A DNA stretch of 64,000 bases from Membranihabitans maritimus (GTDB taxonomy: Bacteria; Bacteroidota; Bacteroidia; Chitinophagales; Saprospiraceae), in contig NZ_JAJSLW010000008.1 of assembly GCF_021729145.1 (NCBI RefSeq), forward strand, positions 62,001 to 126,000, written 5' to 3'. The notes under the pieces are model-generated. The model saw nothing but the letters and a program-made list of their open reading frames with translations, was not told the origin of the DNA and made no database searches. Below, piece after piece: positions 48,375-58,854 of the stretch. A program made the translations under genes and the position numbers. Numbering within the stretch: position 1 is the first letter of the stretch; each line of letters begins with the position of its first letter.

Positions 48375-51300
48375 TTACGATTTTTCTATATTCCCATTTT
48401 CAACCAGGGGAAGTTCAAATGTGAAAATAGTGCCCAGAGGATTATTGGGTATAAATGATATTGTGCCTCCGAAAGTCTCAATAATATTCTTGCTAATGGC
48501 TAACCCGAGACCTGTACCTGAAGATTTGGTTGTAAAATTGGGAAAGAATACTTTCTCTTTAAGTTCATCGGGTATCCCTTTTCCATTGTCTTCAATTTGT
48601 ACAATTGCTTTTTGATCTTCTTCTTTTAAACGAATAAAAATATGTCCTTTTCTATCGGAGGGGATCGCTTGTAAAGCATTTTTTACCAGATTATTCAATA
48701 CACGGACAAGGTGCGTACGGTCTGCTTTAACGAATAATTCATCTATTGGCACATATAGATTAAACTTAATATCTGTTCGTGTTTGGAATAAATCGTGAAC
48801 AGAGGCGACCAAATCGTTTAGCAGAATTTCTTCATATTCCGGTTTTGGTAGTTTGGCGAAAGAAGAGAATTCGCTGGCGATACGACTTAAATTGTCAATT
48901 TGTTCTATTAATACACTGGAGACTTCTTTGACGATTTGCCTGGCTTCTTCTTCGTTGGCTTCTTGTATCCGGAGTTCCATATGCTGAATACTGAGTTTCA
49001 TAGGCGTAAGGGGGTTCTTTATCTCATGTGCCACTTGTTTTGCCATTTCCCTCCAGGCAACCTCCCGTTCGGTATGGGCTAATAATTCGGCACTGTGTTC
49101 CAATTTACCAATCATTTCATTATAAGCCTGAATGAGCGTTCCAAGTTCGTCACTTTGATTCCATTTGAGCGTCTCATTTTGCTTTCCGAGAGAAAATTCT
49201 TTTAATTTCTTTCCCAATTCAGTGATAGGACTTATTATAGAATTGGATATGGAGTAGGATAGGGCTGATGAAATCAGAAGTAGGAAAACAAAGGCATTTA
49301 ATAGTAAGTTGAGAAAATTATAAAATCCGGAAGGGACTTTTTTGAACTCCGGATATACGAGAAATGAGAGATTTTGATTGTTGGTTAAAGGTAAAATTAA
49401 TTCTTCATGGTCCGACTCGTCGAGTAACGGAGCGTAATCGGATCCTCTAAGTTTTGCCAATGTGTTGAACTCCATTCTTTTGGGGGTGTCATTCGATGAA
49501 ATATTTTGAGATATTAATCTTCCAGATTGGTCATATAGCACGAAATTGCCCGGAAGGCTCCTTACTAGTTCAAAAGGGTTGGAATTCGATAATTTCGTTT
49601 TATGAATTTGTTGGTAATACTCTTTTACAGTATTTCGCAAGGACTCTTTATAAGTTCTTTTATAAAAATTCGAACTTACAATTCCGATTATAGCAAATGT
49701 AACGGCCAAAATGGAGAGTACGGAAAACTGAATCTTATTTCTTATAGTAAGATTTTCTATAAGATAATGATTGAATTCTGATGGTAAAATTTTAAATATA
49801 GATTGCATCCCCACTAATATTGCGAGAATGAATAGAGCAAAAACGAATAGGAATGAAAAAAATGAAAAAGGCAATAATAGATCATTATATTTCTGCCTTC
49901 CTATAATTGTAAATTCTCCGTTCCGTGCTGAAGAATAAAGGGTATTTCCATTGACGAAATTTGTGTTGTTTGAGTCCGATATATTGAACTGGGTAAGGTT
50001 GTCCGGAAAAAATAAACTCTCTGCCATTAAGTTTTTATTTCCTTTATAAATGGTCCAATCTCCGGCATTGTAGAATTTTTGCTTTCCGGATGATAGGTTA
50101 TTTTGGTAGTCAAGACTGGAAACCTTTAACGTAGCTTTTAAGGTGACTTTATTGTTCTGAAAATAATATGATATAGGCCAATTATAGTCACTGTAAATAG
50201 TAAAAGCATCGTTGTCGCTACTAATAAGATCAGGCTCATGGCTTTGTATTGAATCAACTATCCTGATATCATAATTTTTTTGAATGATGGGCTTCTCAAA
50301 AATGATGTCATTGAGCGCCGTGTATGCAGCTAAATTGTTATTAAATTGAGGATGTTTTTGTTCAATGGCTTTAATGAGGACAGAATCGGGAAAATTTATT
50401 TTTTCTTCTAATACAACTTGAGATAAGCTAGATACTTTGGTCTTGTAAAAATGAAAAAATAGAACCGTTGTAAATAGACAAAGCGTAAGCAACCATACCG
50501 AAATCCAGGTGAAATCCCTTAACGTAGTATCCAGGAATAAATCAAATAATAGCATTGTAATCAATAGAGAAAACATCCAAATCCAAATATTCAATTCTAC
50601 AGGATCTATGAGAAAAAATAGCGAACTAATTAGCATTGAAATAGTAAATAACCCGAGTTTTTTTCCCCAGGCCAGATCGAAAGATCGAATTGAAAGGAAT
50701 ATTCTAATGGTTATGCCAAACAATGCTATTAACAAGAGAAAAATAGCACAGAAAAGGATGATATGATTCCCGTCCAGGTTAGGAATTATGTTTATGTCTA
50801 AAGGGATATATTGGTTATTTACAATGGCCTTTATAAATAAACAATAGAACATACTCAAGCAACAAAATATAAGGTATCCGGTTATTGTGAAAAAATACTT
50901 CCTGTTTTTCGAAAGGCTATCGTATGAAAAACTCTTAAAGTCCCTAAAATAAAATATAGAAAATACTAATAGCGTAATGATGTTGATGATCGTATCGGCC
51001 AGACTGATTTTAACTTCAGGGCTAAAGAAATAGGGTTTAAAGATAATTAAGTTCGAAGAAGTGTGAAGAGGGTAAAACAGGCTGGGAATTCTCAATACAA
51101 CCAGGCAGCTGATTACTATGGGTACAACCGTTTTAAAACCCCATTTTATAATGTAGGTTCTTGACAGGTTGAAAATAAATGAAATCACCAGGAAGTATCC
51201 CAGAAGGAATGAAAATATAATTACAATATCATACCTGGTTTGACTACTCTTAGTTACTACATCTGATATATCCTCAAGAGGTAAAGTAACTTCTATCTGG

Positions 51301-51785
51301 GATGTGTTTTTAGCCGGGGCTAAATTTTTCAAACTATTGATATAAACTACACTGATATTATCAGTAGATTTTGCAGCGAGTTCAATTTTTACAAAATATT
51401 CATGGTCTTTGGTCAGGATTTTTACCGTATCTGACCGGGGAATAATTTCAAATTGAAAATTAAAATCCCGGTTCTTCCAGTACTTTAAATCGTCATTTTT
51501 CCATAAATTTATAGTATAACCTTTCCCTAGGTCAAATGCACTGAAAAATTCCCGAATATCCGAGGTCTGTCCCGAATCAGGGAAATCGGACAATAGTTTG
51601 ATTACTTCATCATTTTTAGTTACTTCATTTAGTGATGAATACGTAGAAAGAATGTTTCTTTCCCAAACTTTTTTAAGATTTTCAGGATTGGATAACTTAT
51701 CTTTGAAAATTGAGGTCAGCAGCGCAGTACAAAAAAAAAGCATGGCTAGTGAACCAATAATGATATTTATTTTTTGTATTCGCAA
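48375..51785 (-). CDS. NtrY-like sensor histidine kinase
   Basis: A 1136-residue multi-pass kinase. About ten membrane helices and two extracytoplasmic loops precede a HAMP-like linker (SPITELGKKLKEFSLG), the H-box AHEIKNPLTPMKLSI with the phospho-His near residue 921, and the ATPase domain with N-box NNLVKNALQAI and GKGIPDELKEKVF. HEIKNPLTPMKLSIQ is typical of NtrY. No NtrX-type regulator lies nearby. The start is uncertain: a TTG at 51785 keeps the first membrane helix whole, while the first ATG is at 51743. The gene diverges from RNase P RNA. Confidence 0.9.
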   Translation of the reverse strand: MRIQKINIIIGSLAMLFFCTALLTSIFKDKLSNPENLKKVWERNILSTYSSLNEVTKNDEVIKLLSDFPDSGQTSDIREFFSAFDLGKGYTINLWKNDDLKYWKNRDFNFQFEIIPRSDTVKILTKDHEYFVKIELAAKSTDNISVVYINSLKNLAPAKNTSQIEVTLPLEDISDVVTKSSQTRYDIVIIFSFLLGYFLVISFIFNLSRTYIIKWGFKTVVPIVISCLVVLRIPSLFYPLHTSSNLIIFKPYFFSPEVKISLADTIINIITLLVFSIFYFRDFKSFSYDSLSKNRKYFFTITGYLIFCCLSMFYCLFIKAIVNNQYIPLDINIIPNLDGNHIILFCAIFLLLIALFGITIRIFLSIRSFDLAWGKKLGLFTISMLISSLFFLIDPVELNIWIWMFSLLITMLLFDLFLDTTLRDFTWISVWLLTLCLFTTVLFFHFYKTKVSSLSQVVLEEKINFPDSVLIKAIEQKHPQFNNNLAAYTALNDIIFEKPIIQKNYDIRIVDSIQSHEPDLISSDNDAFTIYSDYNWPISYYFQNNKVTLKATLKVSSLDYQNNLSSGKQKFYNAGDWTIYKGNKNLMAESLFFPDNLTQFNISDSNNTNFVNGNTLYSSARNGEFTIIGRQKYNDLLLPFSFFSFLFVFALFILAILVGMQSIFKILPSEFNHYLIENLTIRNKIQFSVLSILAVTFAIIGIVSSNFYKRTYKESLRNTVKEYYQQIHKTKLSNSNPFELVRSLPGNFVLYDQSGRLISQNISSNDTPKRMEFNTLAKLRGSDYAPLLDESDHEELILPLTNNQNLSFLVYPEFKKVPSGFYNFLNLLLNAFVFLLLISSALSYSISNSIISPITELGKKLKEFSLGKQNETLKWNQSDELGTLIQAYNEMIGKLEHSAELLAHTEREVAWREMAKQVAHEIKNPLTPMKLSIQHMELRIQEANEEEARQIVKEVSSVLIEQIDNLSRIASEFSSFAKLPKPEYEEILLNDLVASVHDLFQTRTDIKFNLYVPIDELFVKADRTHLVRVLNNLVKNALQAIPSDRKGHIFIRLKEEDQKAIVQIEDNGKGIPDELKEKVFFPNFTTKSSGTGLGLAISKNIIETFGGTISFIPNNPLGTIFTFELPLVENGNIEKS

Positions 51786-51829
51786 AGGTTTATTTTTAGA
51801 TGTAAATATATAATTATAATATTTAATAA

Positions 51830-52219
51830 GTTGTAGCCTATCCTATCGTTCCACAATGATTTTTTTATCATATGGAGAGGAAAATCCGGACAACGTAGAG
51901 CGCCACACCACCTAACGGGTGGGTTCTTCAAAGGAAGAAACAGAACAGTGCCACAGAAAATATACCGTCCCGCAGGCTTGTGGGATAAGGGTGAAATCGT
52001 GCGGTAAGAGCGCACGCAGAATACCAGCAATGGTATTTTGGGGTAAACCTTGTGGGTTGAAATGCCAAATATATTTCGATTTGTCTTGATGACATACCTG
52101 GTTGCTCGCCGGGGCTTAAATTTTTAAGGTCGTAAGGGGTCGGCAGCTTGACTCCGATGGTGACGTCGGAGCTAGATAAATGATAGGACTAGACAGAATC
52201 CGGTTTACAGGGCTACAAC
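51830..52219 (+). ncRNA. rnpB: RNase P RNA (type A)
   Basis: The catalytic RNA that removes tRNA 5' leaders. The P1 helix pairs GTTGTAGCC (51830-51838) with GGCTACAAC (52211-52219), and T's follow as terminator. Universal core segments are present: GAGGAAAATCCGGAC (expected GAGGAAAGTCCGGAC, here with one A), ACAGAAAATATACCG, GGGTGAAATCGTGCGGTAAG and AGACAGAATCCGGTTTACAG. Length (about 390 bases) is normal. Divergent from the NtrY-like kinase gene by about 44 bp. Confidence 0.95.
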
Positions 52220-52229
52220 TTTTTTACAA

Positions 52230-52720
52230 ATCTTTGATATGGATGTTTATAAAGTAGTAGAATCCATTATTGATCAGTATTTAATTTTTTTGTCATTAAA
52301 ATAAATGATTCCCCTTATTATTACTATGTGCGAAACACAAAGTTTTGAATCTTCCCATTTCCTCGTATATATTCTATTGATCCAGGGTTTCTAACTATGC
52401 TTTCTACCGTGGTATGAAAGTATCCTAATTACTATAAGTGTTAGTGTTTGTAGCTGATGGCCTAATGGATACGGGAATTTATATATAAATACAATATCAT
52501 TATTGGTACATCTTTTTACAAATATCGTCACTTCGAATGTGCTATGATTTGGAAACAGAAACAAGTTTTGACGTCTTTAGTGATTTTTAAAACCACAACA
52601 AAAATCCGTGTTTCTTCCGGGAAATTCATTTTATCAAAGCATTCAATCTCTTCCTATTGAATGTTAGCTCATTATGTGTTGAGAAATTAATTCACTTTTG
52701 AAAATATCCAGTGCTATTGT
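52230..52720. other. Intergenic stretch of about 490 bp without a gene
   Basis: AT-rich DNA between RNase P RNA and the small lipoprotein gene. It holds no convincing frame, tRNA or strong hairpin. Confidence 0.5.
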
Positions 52721-53128
52721 TCATTGATTATCAACCGGGGTCAGAAGGAAGTTTCCTATCCCATTCAATTTCCATTGTCCATTATCAAGTTTAGTCAATT
52801 TGAAGTATCCATCTGGTACTACGCCAAGGTCATAGATATATAAGCTATCATTTTGTACCCTAAATTTTCCTTCGGCTCTCCTGTTTTGTCCCATGGCAGA
52901 CGTTTCGTAAACAGCCGTATTGTCAGCATTGAATTCAAATTTTACACGGGTTGATTGTGCCATAGACTTTACTTCAGGATTGAAAGAAGCCGAAATAACC
53001 TGACCATTATATTTACCGATCAACTCTTTTTCCAGGGAGTCATTTGAAGACGAACAAGAAATCAAACCGGAGATTATCATAATAAACAAAAGTAGATTTT
53101 GAACACTTTTACATACATTTAAGACCAT
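52721..53128 (-). CDS. Small lipoprotein of unknown function
   Basis: A 135-residue protein with a lipoprotein signal (hydrophobic core, lipobox ISGLISC, then SSSNDS). The mature 110 residues look like a small beta-sheet domain: IGKYNGQVISASF, then ADNTAVYETSAMG, then KFRVQNDSLYIYDLG. This resembles lipocalin-like domains seen in Bacteroidota lipoproteins. It is divergent from the menaquinone operon with a short shared upstream region. The role is unknown. Confidence 0.7.
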   Translation of the reverse strand: MVLNVCKSVQNLLLFIMIISGLISCSSSNDSLEKELIGKYNGQVISASFNPEVKSMAQSTRVKFEFNADNTAVYETSAMGQNRRAEGKFRVQNDSLYIYDLGVVPDGYFKLTKLDNGQWKLNGIGNFLLTPVDNQ

Positions 53129-53174
53129 TCTTCAATTTTTTATTTTTACTTCAGATTTGTATCAAGACGAAAAT

Positions 53175-54221
53175 ATGAATTTAAATATTATCCCGTTAAC
53201 ATTGAATTTTAAATTTCCCGCCGGAACGTCCAGATCTGTATTGCGAAAAAGAAATACCTACATTTTGGTTCTTGAAGGAGATAATGGTACCCAGGGATGG
53301 GGAGAAGCTGCTCCATTGGAAGGATTAAGTACTGAATTGGCTAATGGGGGGAGTAGTTTCAAATCATTTATGGATAATTTTGGAAAACAAACGTTGACGA
53401 CGGATACAATTAATAGAATTAATTCTTTTCCATCAGCTCGCTTTGCGATGGAGGCAGCGTACTTGGATTTGCAGAATAACGGGGAAAGGGTATGGTTCCC
53501 CGGGGACTTTGTTTCGGGAAGGACCAAAATTCCCATTAACGGGCTTATATGGATGGGGTCTAAGTCAGAAATGTTTGCCAGAATCAATGAGAAGTTGCAA
53601 GATGGATATCACTGCTTAAAGCTGAAAATTGGAGGAATTAATTTTAATGATGAAGTGGAATTGTTAAAATATATACGCTCCCAGTTTGATGGCAATATCT
53701 TGGAATTAAGGCTTGATGCAAATGGTTCTTTTTCAACCCGGAACGCAGAGGAACGTCTAAAAATTCTTAGCGATTTTCAAATTCATTCAATTGAACAGCC
53801 GATACAAACTGGGAAATGGCAGGAAATGGCTAAGCTTTGTGAGGAAAATATTGTCCCCATTGCATTGGACGAAGAATTGATCGGTTTGCATGGAAAAGAA
53901 TGGAAGAAAAGATTGATAGATGTAATTCGTCCGCAATATTTGATATTTAAACCAAGTCTGATCGGAGGAATTGCTGAGACAGAAGATTTTATTTCTTTAT
54001 CTGACAATAGGGGAATTGGTTGGTGGATGACTTCGGCGCTCGAATCCAATGTGGGATTGAATATTCTAGGGCAATTTTCAGATTATTTGAATGTAAGTAT
54101 GCCACAAGGGTTGGGGACAGGACAACTTTTTACAAATAATATATCATCGCCATTTACCGAAAAAAGCGGAGAAGTATTTTGTATACCCTCCAATAAATGG
54201 GGAAAATTACCGCTAAATTGA
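53175..54221 (+). CDS. menC: o-Succinylbenzoate synthase
   Basis: The ATG at 53175 gives 348 residues; a TTG 18 bases upstream is less likely. Enolase-superfamily signatures are present: Lys pair CLKLKIGG, then RLDANGSF, EQPI, DEELIGLH, and FKPSLIGGI. The enzyme dehydrates SHCHC to o-succinylbenzoate in menaquinone synthesis. Its identity is supported by the position as first gene of menC-E-F-D-B-A. The gap to menE is 7 bp. Confidence 0.92.
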   Translation: MNLNIIPLTLNFKFPAGTSRSVLRKRNTYILVLEGDNGTQGWGEAAPLEGLSTELANGGSSFKSFMDNFGKQTLTTDTINRINSFPSARFAMEAAYLDLQNNGERVWFPGDFVSGRTKIPINGLIWMGSKSEMFARINEKLQDGYHCLKLKIGGINFNDEVELLKYIRSQFDGNILELRLDANGSFSTRNAEERLKILSDFQIHSIEQPIQTGKWQEMAKLCEENIVPIALDEELIGLHGKEWKKRLIDVIRPQYLIFKPSLIGGIAETEDFISLSDNRGIGWWMTSALESNVGLNILGQFSDYLNVSMPQGLGTGQLFTNNISSPFTEKSGEVFCIPSNKWGKLPLN

Positions 54222-54228
54222 AAATGTT

Positions 54229-55305
54229 ATGCAGTATCCGGGAATGGGCATTTGGATTGAAGGCGAGTGGTGGAGTCGAGATAAGATCTTGACATCTGAT
54301 ATATCTTCACTGCCTTCATATTTTTTTGACCGGGAAGTCATATTATTCCTAAAAAATTGGTTTGATGATTCCGCTGAGTTTCCAGGGTTTACTTCTGGGT
54401 CCACTGGCACTCCTAAATTAATCCGTTTGGTAAAGGAATATTGCTGGGCCAGTGCATTATCCACACTGTCGTATTTTAAGATAAAGCCCAAAACCAATGC
54501 ACTACTTAGTATGCCTGCAAGATTTATCGCCGGTAGGATGATGATAGTTCGGGCTATTGCCGGAGAATTAAACCTTAAAATGATTTCCCCTTCTTCTGTA
54601 CCTGACATTCCCGGGACATTATTGTCTTTGGCGGCTTTTACTCCTCATCAATTTGGTAATTTATTGAATGAACCGGAAAAAAACAAAGGTGGCCAAATTG
54701 AACTCATTTTACTGGGAGGGGCTCCGGTTTCTGCTGATTTGATACAAAAAATGGAGGAAGTTGGAATTAAAAGCCGGGTTTTTGAGACTTTTGGTATGAC
54801 TGAAACATATAGCCATATCGCTATAAAATCTCTTTATCCGGAAAAGAAAAGTTTTTTTGAAGCTGTTCCCAATGTACGTTTTGACCAGGAGGACGGTCAA
54901 TTAATTATTCATGCACCACACATAGGAAGAGAATACTTGAAAACTAACGATATGGTAGAATTAATTTCTGATCAAAAATTTAAATGGATGGGTAGAGCGG
55001 ATTTTGTAGTAAACAGTGGAGGGATAAAGTTATTTCCAGAGAAAATTGAGAATAAGTTATCTGGTTTTATTGAAGAGGTTTTTTTTAGTTATGGAGTACC
55101 GGATAAAGCCCTGGGACAGCGCCTTATATTAGTTGTTGAAGAAGGGGGAATTCAGGATGAAGATGAAATTTGGAAAATAGCGGATACCCGACTGGAAAAA
55201 TATGAAAAACCGAAAGAAGTATTTTTTGTTAGAGAAATACAATATACGAGTAGTGGTAAGATTGACAGGTCTCAAACCTTATTAAAAAATCACTATTTTG
55301 CATAA
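54229..55305 (+). CDS. menE: o-Succinylbenzoate-CoA ligase, short form
   Basis: A 358-residue adenylate-forming enzyme. The AMP-binding P-loop-like motif is GFTSGSTGTPKLI, then ETFGMTETYSHIA and KWMGRADFVVNSGGIKLFPEKIE, with the C-terminal catalytic Lys region YTSSGKIDRSQTL. It activates o-succinylbenzoate to its CoA thioester. It is about 100 residues shorter than Gram-positive MenE, mainly at the N-terminus, which I recall as usual for Bacteroidota. In operon between menC and menF. Confidence 0.88.
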   Translation: MQYPGMGIWIEGEWWSRDKILTSDISSLPSYFFDREVILFLKNWFDDSAEFPGFTSGSTGTPKLIRLVKEYCWASALSTLSYFKIKPKTNALLSMPARFIAGRMMIVRAIAGELNLKMISPSSVPDIPGTLLSLAAFTPHQFGNLLNEPEKNKGGQIELILLGGAPVSADLIQKMEEVGIKSRVFETFGMTETYSHIAIKSLYPEKKSFFEAVPNVRFDQEDGQLIIHAPHIGREYLKTNDMVELISDQKFKWMGRADFVVNSGGIKLFPEKIENKLSGFIEEVFFSYGVPDKALGQRLILVVEEGGIQDEDEIWKIADTRLEKYEKPKEVFFVREIQYTSSGKIDRSQTLLKNHYFA

Positions 55306-55333
55306 TTTTTGTATTTGAATCACGAAAGAGGGT

Positions 55334-56350
55334 ATGGAAAAAAATACTAGTGGATTAGTTGTTTACTCTTTTCCCGGGGAAGAGAATTTTTATAAACTTA
55401 GTGGTAATATAGTAGAAGTTTCCGATTATAAGGCAGATCATTCCGAGGGGTTTATTTTTGCACCATTCGATAATAAAGATTTACCAATTATTAAAATTCT
55501 TGGGAAAGCTGAAGTGGTAACAGAAGGAATGAATCTTCTTTCAAATAGTGATCTTTTTACTTTGAAAGACTTTCCTGAAGAAACTGAATATGATTCTTAT
55601 GTGACAACAATCAAGGAGGTTGTTAAAAAGATTCGTACAGGTTATATAGACAAACTGGTTTTTTCCATTTCTGAAGTTGAGGCACATTCTTTAGATGATT
55701 TTGAAGAGCTTCTTAAAAAATTGAGATTCCATTATCCCAATGCTTTTGTGTATTATTTCTATTCTTCATGGACAGGGTTGTGGATTGGCGCAAGTCCTGA
55801 ATTGTTACTTCATTCCGATGGTGAAAAAATGGAGACAGTCGCATTGGCGGGAACCTTGAAAAATGCGTCTAAATGGGAAAACTGGGGAGCGAAAGAAATA
55901 GCAGAGCATAGGTTTGTGGAACGTTTTATTGAAACGCAATTGTCGCCGGGAATCTATGTGAAAAAAGGACCGTTACCGGTCAAAGCCGGTCCAGTGTATC
56001 ATTTGTCATCCCATTACCGATGGTCCATTGATCAGTTTAATGGTTCCCCTTTTGACATCCACCCCGGACCAGCTCTAAGTGGATATCCTGTAAATGAATC
56101 AATTCAATTAATAAAGCAGATGGAACGGCGTCCGCGAAAGTATTATTCTGGATTTCTCGGACCTGTAAATGGTAGCAACGTCTTTCAGTTTTTTATAAAC
56201 TTAAGGTGTATGGAAGTATACCAAAACAAATCTGTTTTGTATGCTGGTGGAGGAATAACGGAAGACTCTGATCCTGCAAAGGAATGGGCTGAGCTTCAAT
56301 ATAAATTCAGTACATTGCGATCCAAAATGCTCAAAGCAGAAGAAGTGTAA
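55334..56350 (+). CDS. menF: Isochorismate synthase
   Basis: A 338-residue chorismate-binding enzyme. The core motifs WIGASPELLLHSDG, METVALAGTLKN, EIAEHRFVERFI, PGPALSGYP and FINLRCMEVYQNKSVLYAGGGI carry the Mg- and chorismate-binding residues. It converts chorismate to isochorismate, the first step to menaquinone. The length is that of short bacterial MenF without a long N-terminal extension. Its stop overlaps the menD start by one base (TAATG). Confidence 0.9.
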   Translation: MEKNTSGLVVYSFPGEENFYKLSGNIVEVSDYKADHSEGFIFAPFDNKDLPIIKILGKAEVVTEGMNLLSNSDLFTLKDFPEETEYDSYVTTIKEVVKKIRTGYIDKLVFSISEVEAHSLDDFEELLKKLRFHYPNAFVYYFYSSWTGLWIGASPELLLHSDGEKMETVALAGTLKNASKWENWGAKEIAEHRFVERFIETQLSPGIYVKKGPLPVKAGPVYHLSSHYRWSIDQFNGSPFDIHPGPALSGYPVNESIQLIKQMERRPRKYYSGFLGPVNGSNVFQFFINLRCMEVYQNKSVLYAGGGITEDSDPAKEWAELQYKFSTLRSKMLKAEEV

Positions 56351-58029
56351 TGTATTCAGATAAGGAGATCATACACAGGATTGTTCATATCTTTCATGCC
56401 AGAGGGATACACGCGGTAATTGCCAGCCCGGGGTCCAGGAATGCCCCTGTAATACAGTCTTTCTTCGGGCATGGTGGATTTAAGATGTATTCAGTATCCG
56501 ACGAAAGATCAGCAGGGTTTATTGCTCTGGGAATGGCTATGAAAACGGGAAAGGCAGTTGTTCTTACCTGTACTTCGGGCTCAGCTTTATTGAATTACGG
56601 CCCGGCTTTGGTTGAAGCTTATTATCAAAATGTTCCCCTGATTGTTCTTTCGGCAGATCGTCCAGTTCATTTAATTGATCAGGGGCATGGTCAATCAATG
56701 CGACAAGAGAATGTATATCAAAATTATATCCGGGGTTCACTTAACTTACCTGAGTATTTGGAAGAGAATAGTTGGTTTATTGATGCTAAGGTCAATCAAT
56801 TAATAGACATGGGGAATGGATATGTCAAAGGGCCCGTCCATATCAACCTTCCCCTTGATGAACCATTATACGACTTTAGATATGAATTAGTGGATGATGT
56901 AAGAATTATAGACTATTTCCATTCGGAAAAAATTTTATCTGAAAATATAATTAAAAGACTGGCAGACAACTGGGATCAGGCAAATAAAGTGATGATTTTA
57001 GTAGGACAAAAAGCACCTGACCCGGATCTAAATAAATTGTTAGCAAAAATAGTTGAGCAAAAAAACGTTGCAGTACTTACAGAACATACCTCCAATTTAT
57101 ATAAACCTTCGTTGTTTATTCATCAAATTGACAGATGTATTTTTGCATTGGACAAAGAGGAGTGGGTTGAATTTCATCCGGATCTGTTAATCACATTTGG
57201 TAAAGAAATTGTATCAAAAAAAATAAAGAAAGTATTACTTCGTCAGCGAATTCAGAATCATTGGCACATTGGAAAGACAGATGAACAGAGGGATACATTT
57301 GGTAGTTTGACGATGGTTATCGATACGGAACCTAAAGAGACGCTGGATAAAATTTTGAACTTTAAGGCTAAAAGTAAAGATTATTTAAAAACCTGGCAGA
57401 AGCGGAATGTTCAAGTAAAGAATTATCACGATAAATATTTGCAGAATACCAAGTGGTCAGATTTAAAAGCCTGGGAGTTTTTAATGCAGAATATACCGTC
57501 GGATATATCAGTGCACCTGGGAAACAGTGCTTCCATAAGGTATAGCCTCTTGTTTGATGGCAAAGGCGGCCAGAAGTATTTTGCTAATCGAGGAGTAAGT
57601 GGAATCGATGGATGTACCAGTACAGCAGTTGGATATAGTATCGCAGCCCCGGAAGAGAAGGTGTATTTTATTTCCGGAGATATTTCTTTTCTTTATGATA
57701 GCAATGCTTTTTGGATATCTGAACTACCTGAGAATTTAAAGGTCATTGTAATTAATAATTCCGGAGGAGGAATATTTCGTTTTATAGCAGGACCGTCGGA
57801 AACGGAAGTGTTGGATGAGTTTTTGGAAACAACACATACAAGGAGCATACAACCCTTAGTTGAATCTTATGGGATCAAATGTTTTCAGGCAAATAGCCTG
57901 GAGGCATTGCAAGGTATTTTTTCTAAATTTGCAACCCATTCAGGTTTGGCAGTTTTGGAAATTGTGACACCTAGAAAGGAAAATGATAAAGTTTTAAAGA
58001 ACTATTTTAATAATCTATCGAAATCTTAA
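56350..58029 (+). CDS. menD: SEPHCHC synthase
   Basis: A 559-residue thiamine-diphosphate enzyme. HAVIASPGSRNAPVIQSF and SDERSAGFIALGMA (with the catalytic Glu) lie at the N-terminus, TCTSGSALLNYGPALVEAYYQ and LSADRP follow, and the C-terminal cofactor site includes FISGDISFLYDSNAF. It joins isochorismate and 2-oxoglutarate. It starts on the last base of menF and ends directly before menB, so translation is coupled on both sides. Confidence 0.95.
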   Translation: MYSDKEIIHRIVHIFHARGIHAVIASPGSRNAPVIQSFFGHGGFKMYSVSDERSAGFIALGMAMKTGKAVVLTCTSGSALLNYGPALVEAYYQNVPLIVLSADRPVHLIDQGHGQSMRQENVYQNYIRGSLNLPEYLEENSWFIDAKVNQLIDMGNGYVKGPVHINLPLDEPLYDFRYELVDDVRIIDYFHSEKILSENIIKRLADNWDQANKVMILVGQKAPDPDLNKLLAKIVEQKNVAVLTEHTSNLYKPSLFIHQIDRCIFALDKEEWVEFHPDLLITFGKEIVSKKIKKVLLRQRIQNHWHIGKTDEQRDTFGSLTMVIDTEPKETLDKILNFKAKSKDYLKTWQKRNVQVKNYHDKYLQNTKWSDLKAWEFLMQNIPSDISVHLGNSASIRYSLLFDGKGGQKYFANRGVSGIDGCTSTAVGYSIAAPEEKVYFISGDISFLYDSNAFWISELPENLKVIVINNSGGGIFRFIAGPSETEVLDEFLETTHTRSIQPLVESYGIKCFQANSLEALQGIFSKFATHSGLAVLEIVTPRKENDKVLKNYFNNLSKS

Positions 58030-58854
58030 ATGATGGAAAAAAGAGATTGGAAAACCATAGCCGAGTTTGAAGATATTATTTTTGAGGAGTATAATCAAAT
58101 AGCAAAGATTACTATAAATCGTCCGGAAGTATACAATGCATTTCGCCCTACCACAGTAAACGAAATTATAAAGGCGTTTGATATTTGCAGAGAAAGAACT
58201 GATTTAAGAGTAGTCGTGATTACAGGTACCGGTGATAAAGCTTTTTGCTCCGGAGGTGATCAAAATGTAAAAGGACTGGGTGGATATGTAGGAAAAGACG
58301 GGGTTCCGAGATTAAATATTTTAGATGTACATAAGCAGATCCGTGCCTTGCCCAAACCTGTAATTGCTATGGTCAATGGATATGCAATTGGGGGAGGACA
58401 TGTACTACACGTAGTCTGTGATCTGACTATTGCATCAGATAATGCTATTTTTGGACAGACTGGTCCCAAAGTAGGTAGTTTTGATGCGGGGTTTGGATCA
58501 TCCTATTTGGCACGTCATGTAGGGCAGAAGAAAGCGCGTGAAATATGGTTCTTATGTGAGCAATATTCTGCTGCTGAAGCTGAAACGATGGGCATGGTAA
58601 ATAAAGTGGTTCCTTTGCACGATCTGGAAGATACCGTTGTCGATTGGTGTGAAACTATAAAGAAAAGGAGTCCGATGGCCCTTAGGATGATAAAGCGGGG
58701 CCTTAACGCGGAATTGGACGGACAGCGAGGAATCATGGAGTTTGCAGGTGATGCAACTCTGATGTATTACTTAATGGAAGAGGCTCAGGAAGGAAGAAAT
58801 GCTTTCATTGAAAAACGCGATCCTGATTTCGACCAATATCCCAAGTTTCCCTGA
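58030..58854 (+). CDS. menB: 1,4-Dihydroxy-2-naphthoyl-CoA synthase
   Basis: A 274-residue crotonase-fold enzyme that closes the naphthoate ring. [55 protein letters not shown] and [18 protein letters not shown] are MenB hallmarks; the Asp in SFDAGFG is part of the active site. It starts immediately after the menD stop with two ATG codons in a row. Confidence 0.95.
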   Translation: MMEKRDWKTIAEFEDIIFEEYNQIAKITINRPEVYNAFRPTTVNEIIKAFDICRERTDLRVVVITGTGDKAFCSGGDQNVKGLGGYVGKDGVPRLNILDVHKQIRALPKPVIAMVNGYAIGGGHVLHVVCDLTIASDNAIFGQTGPKVGSFDAGFGSSYLARHVGQKKAREIWFLCEQYSAAEAETMGMVNKVVPLHDLEDTVVDWCETIKKRSPMALRMIKRGLNAELDGQRGIMEFAGDATLMYYLMEEAQEGRNAFIEKRDPDFDQYPKFP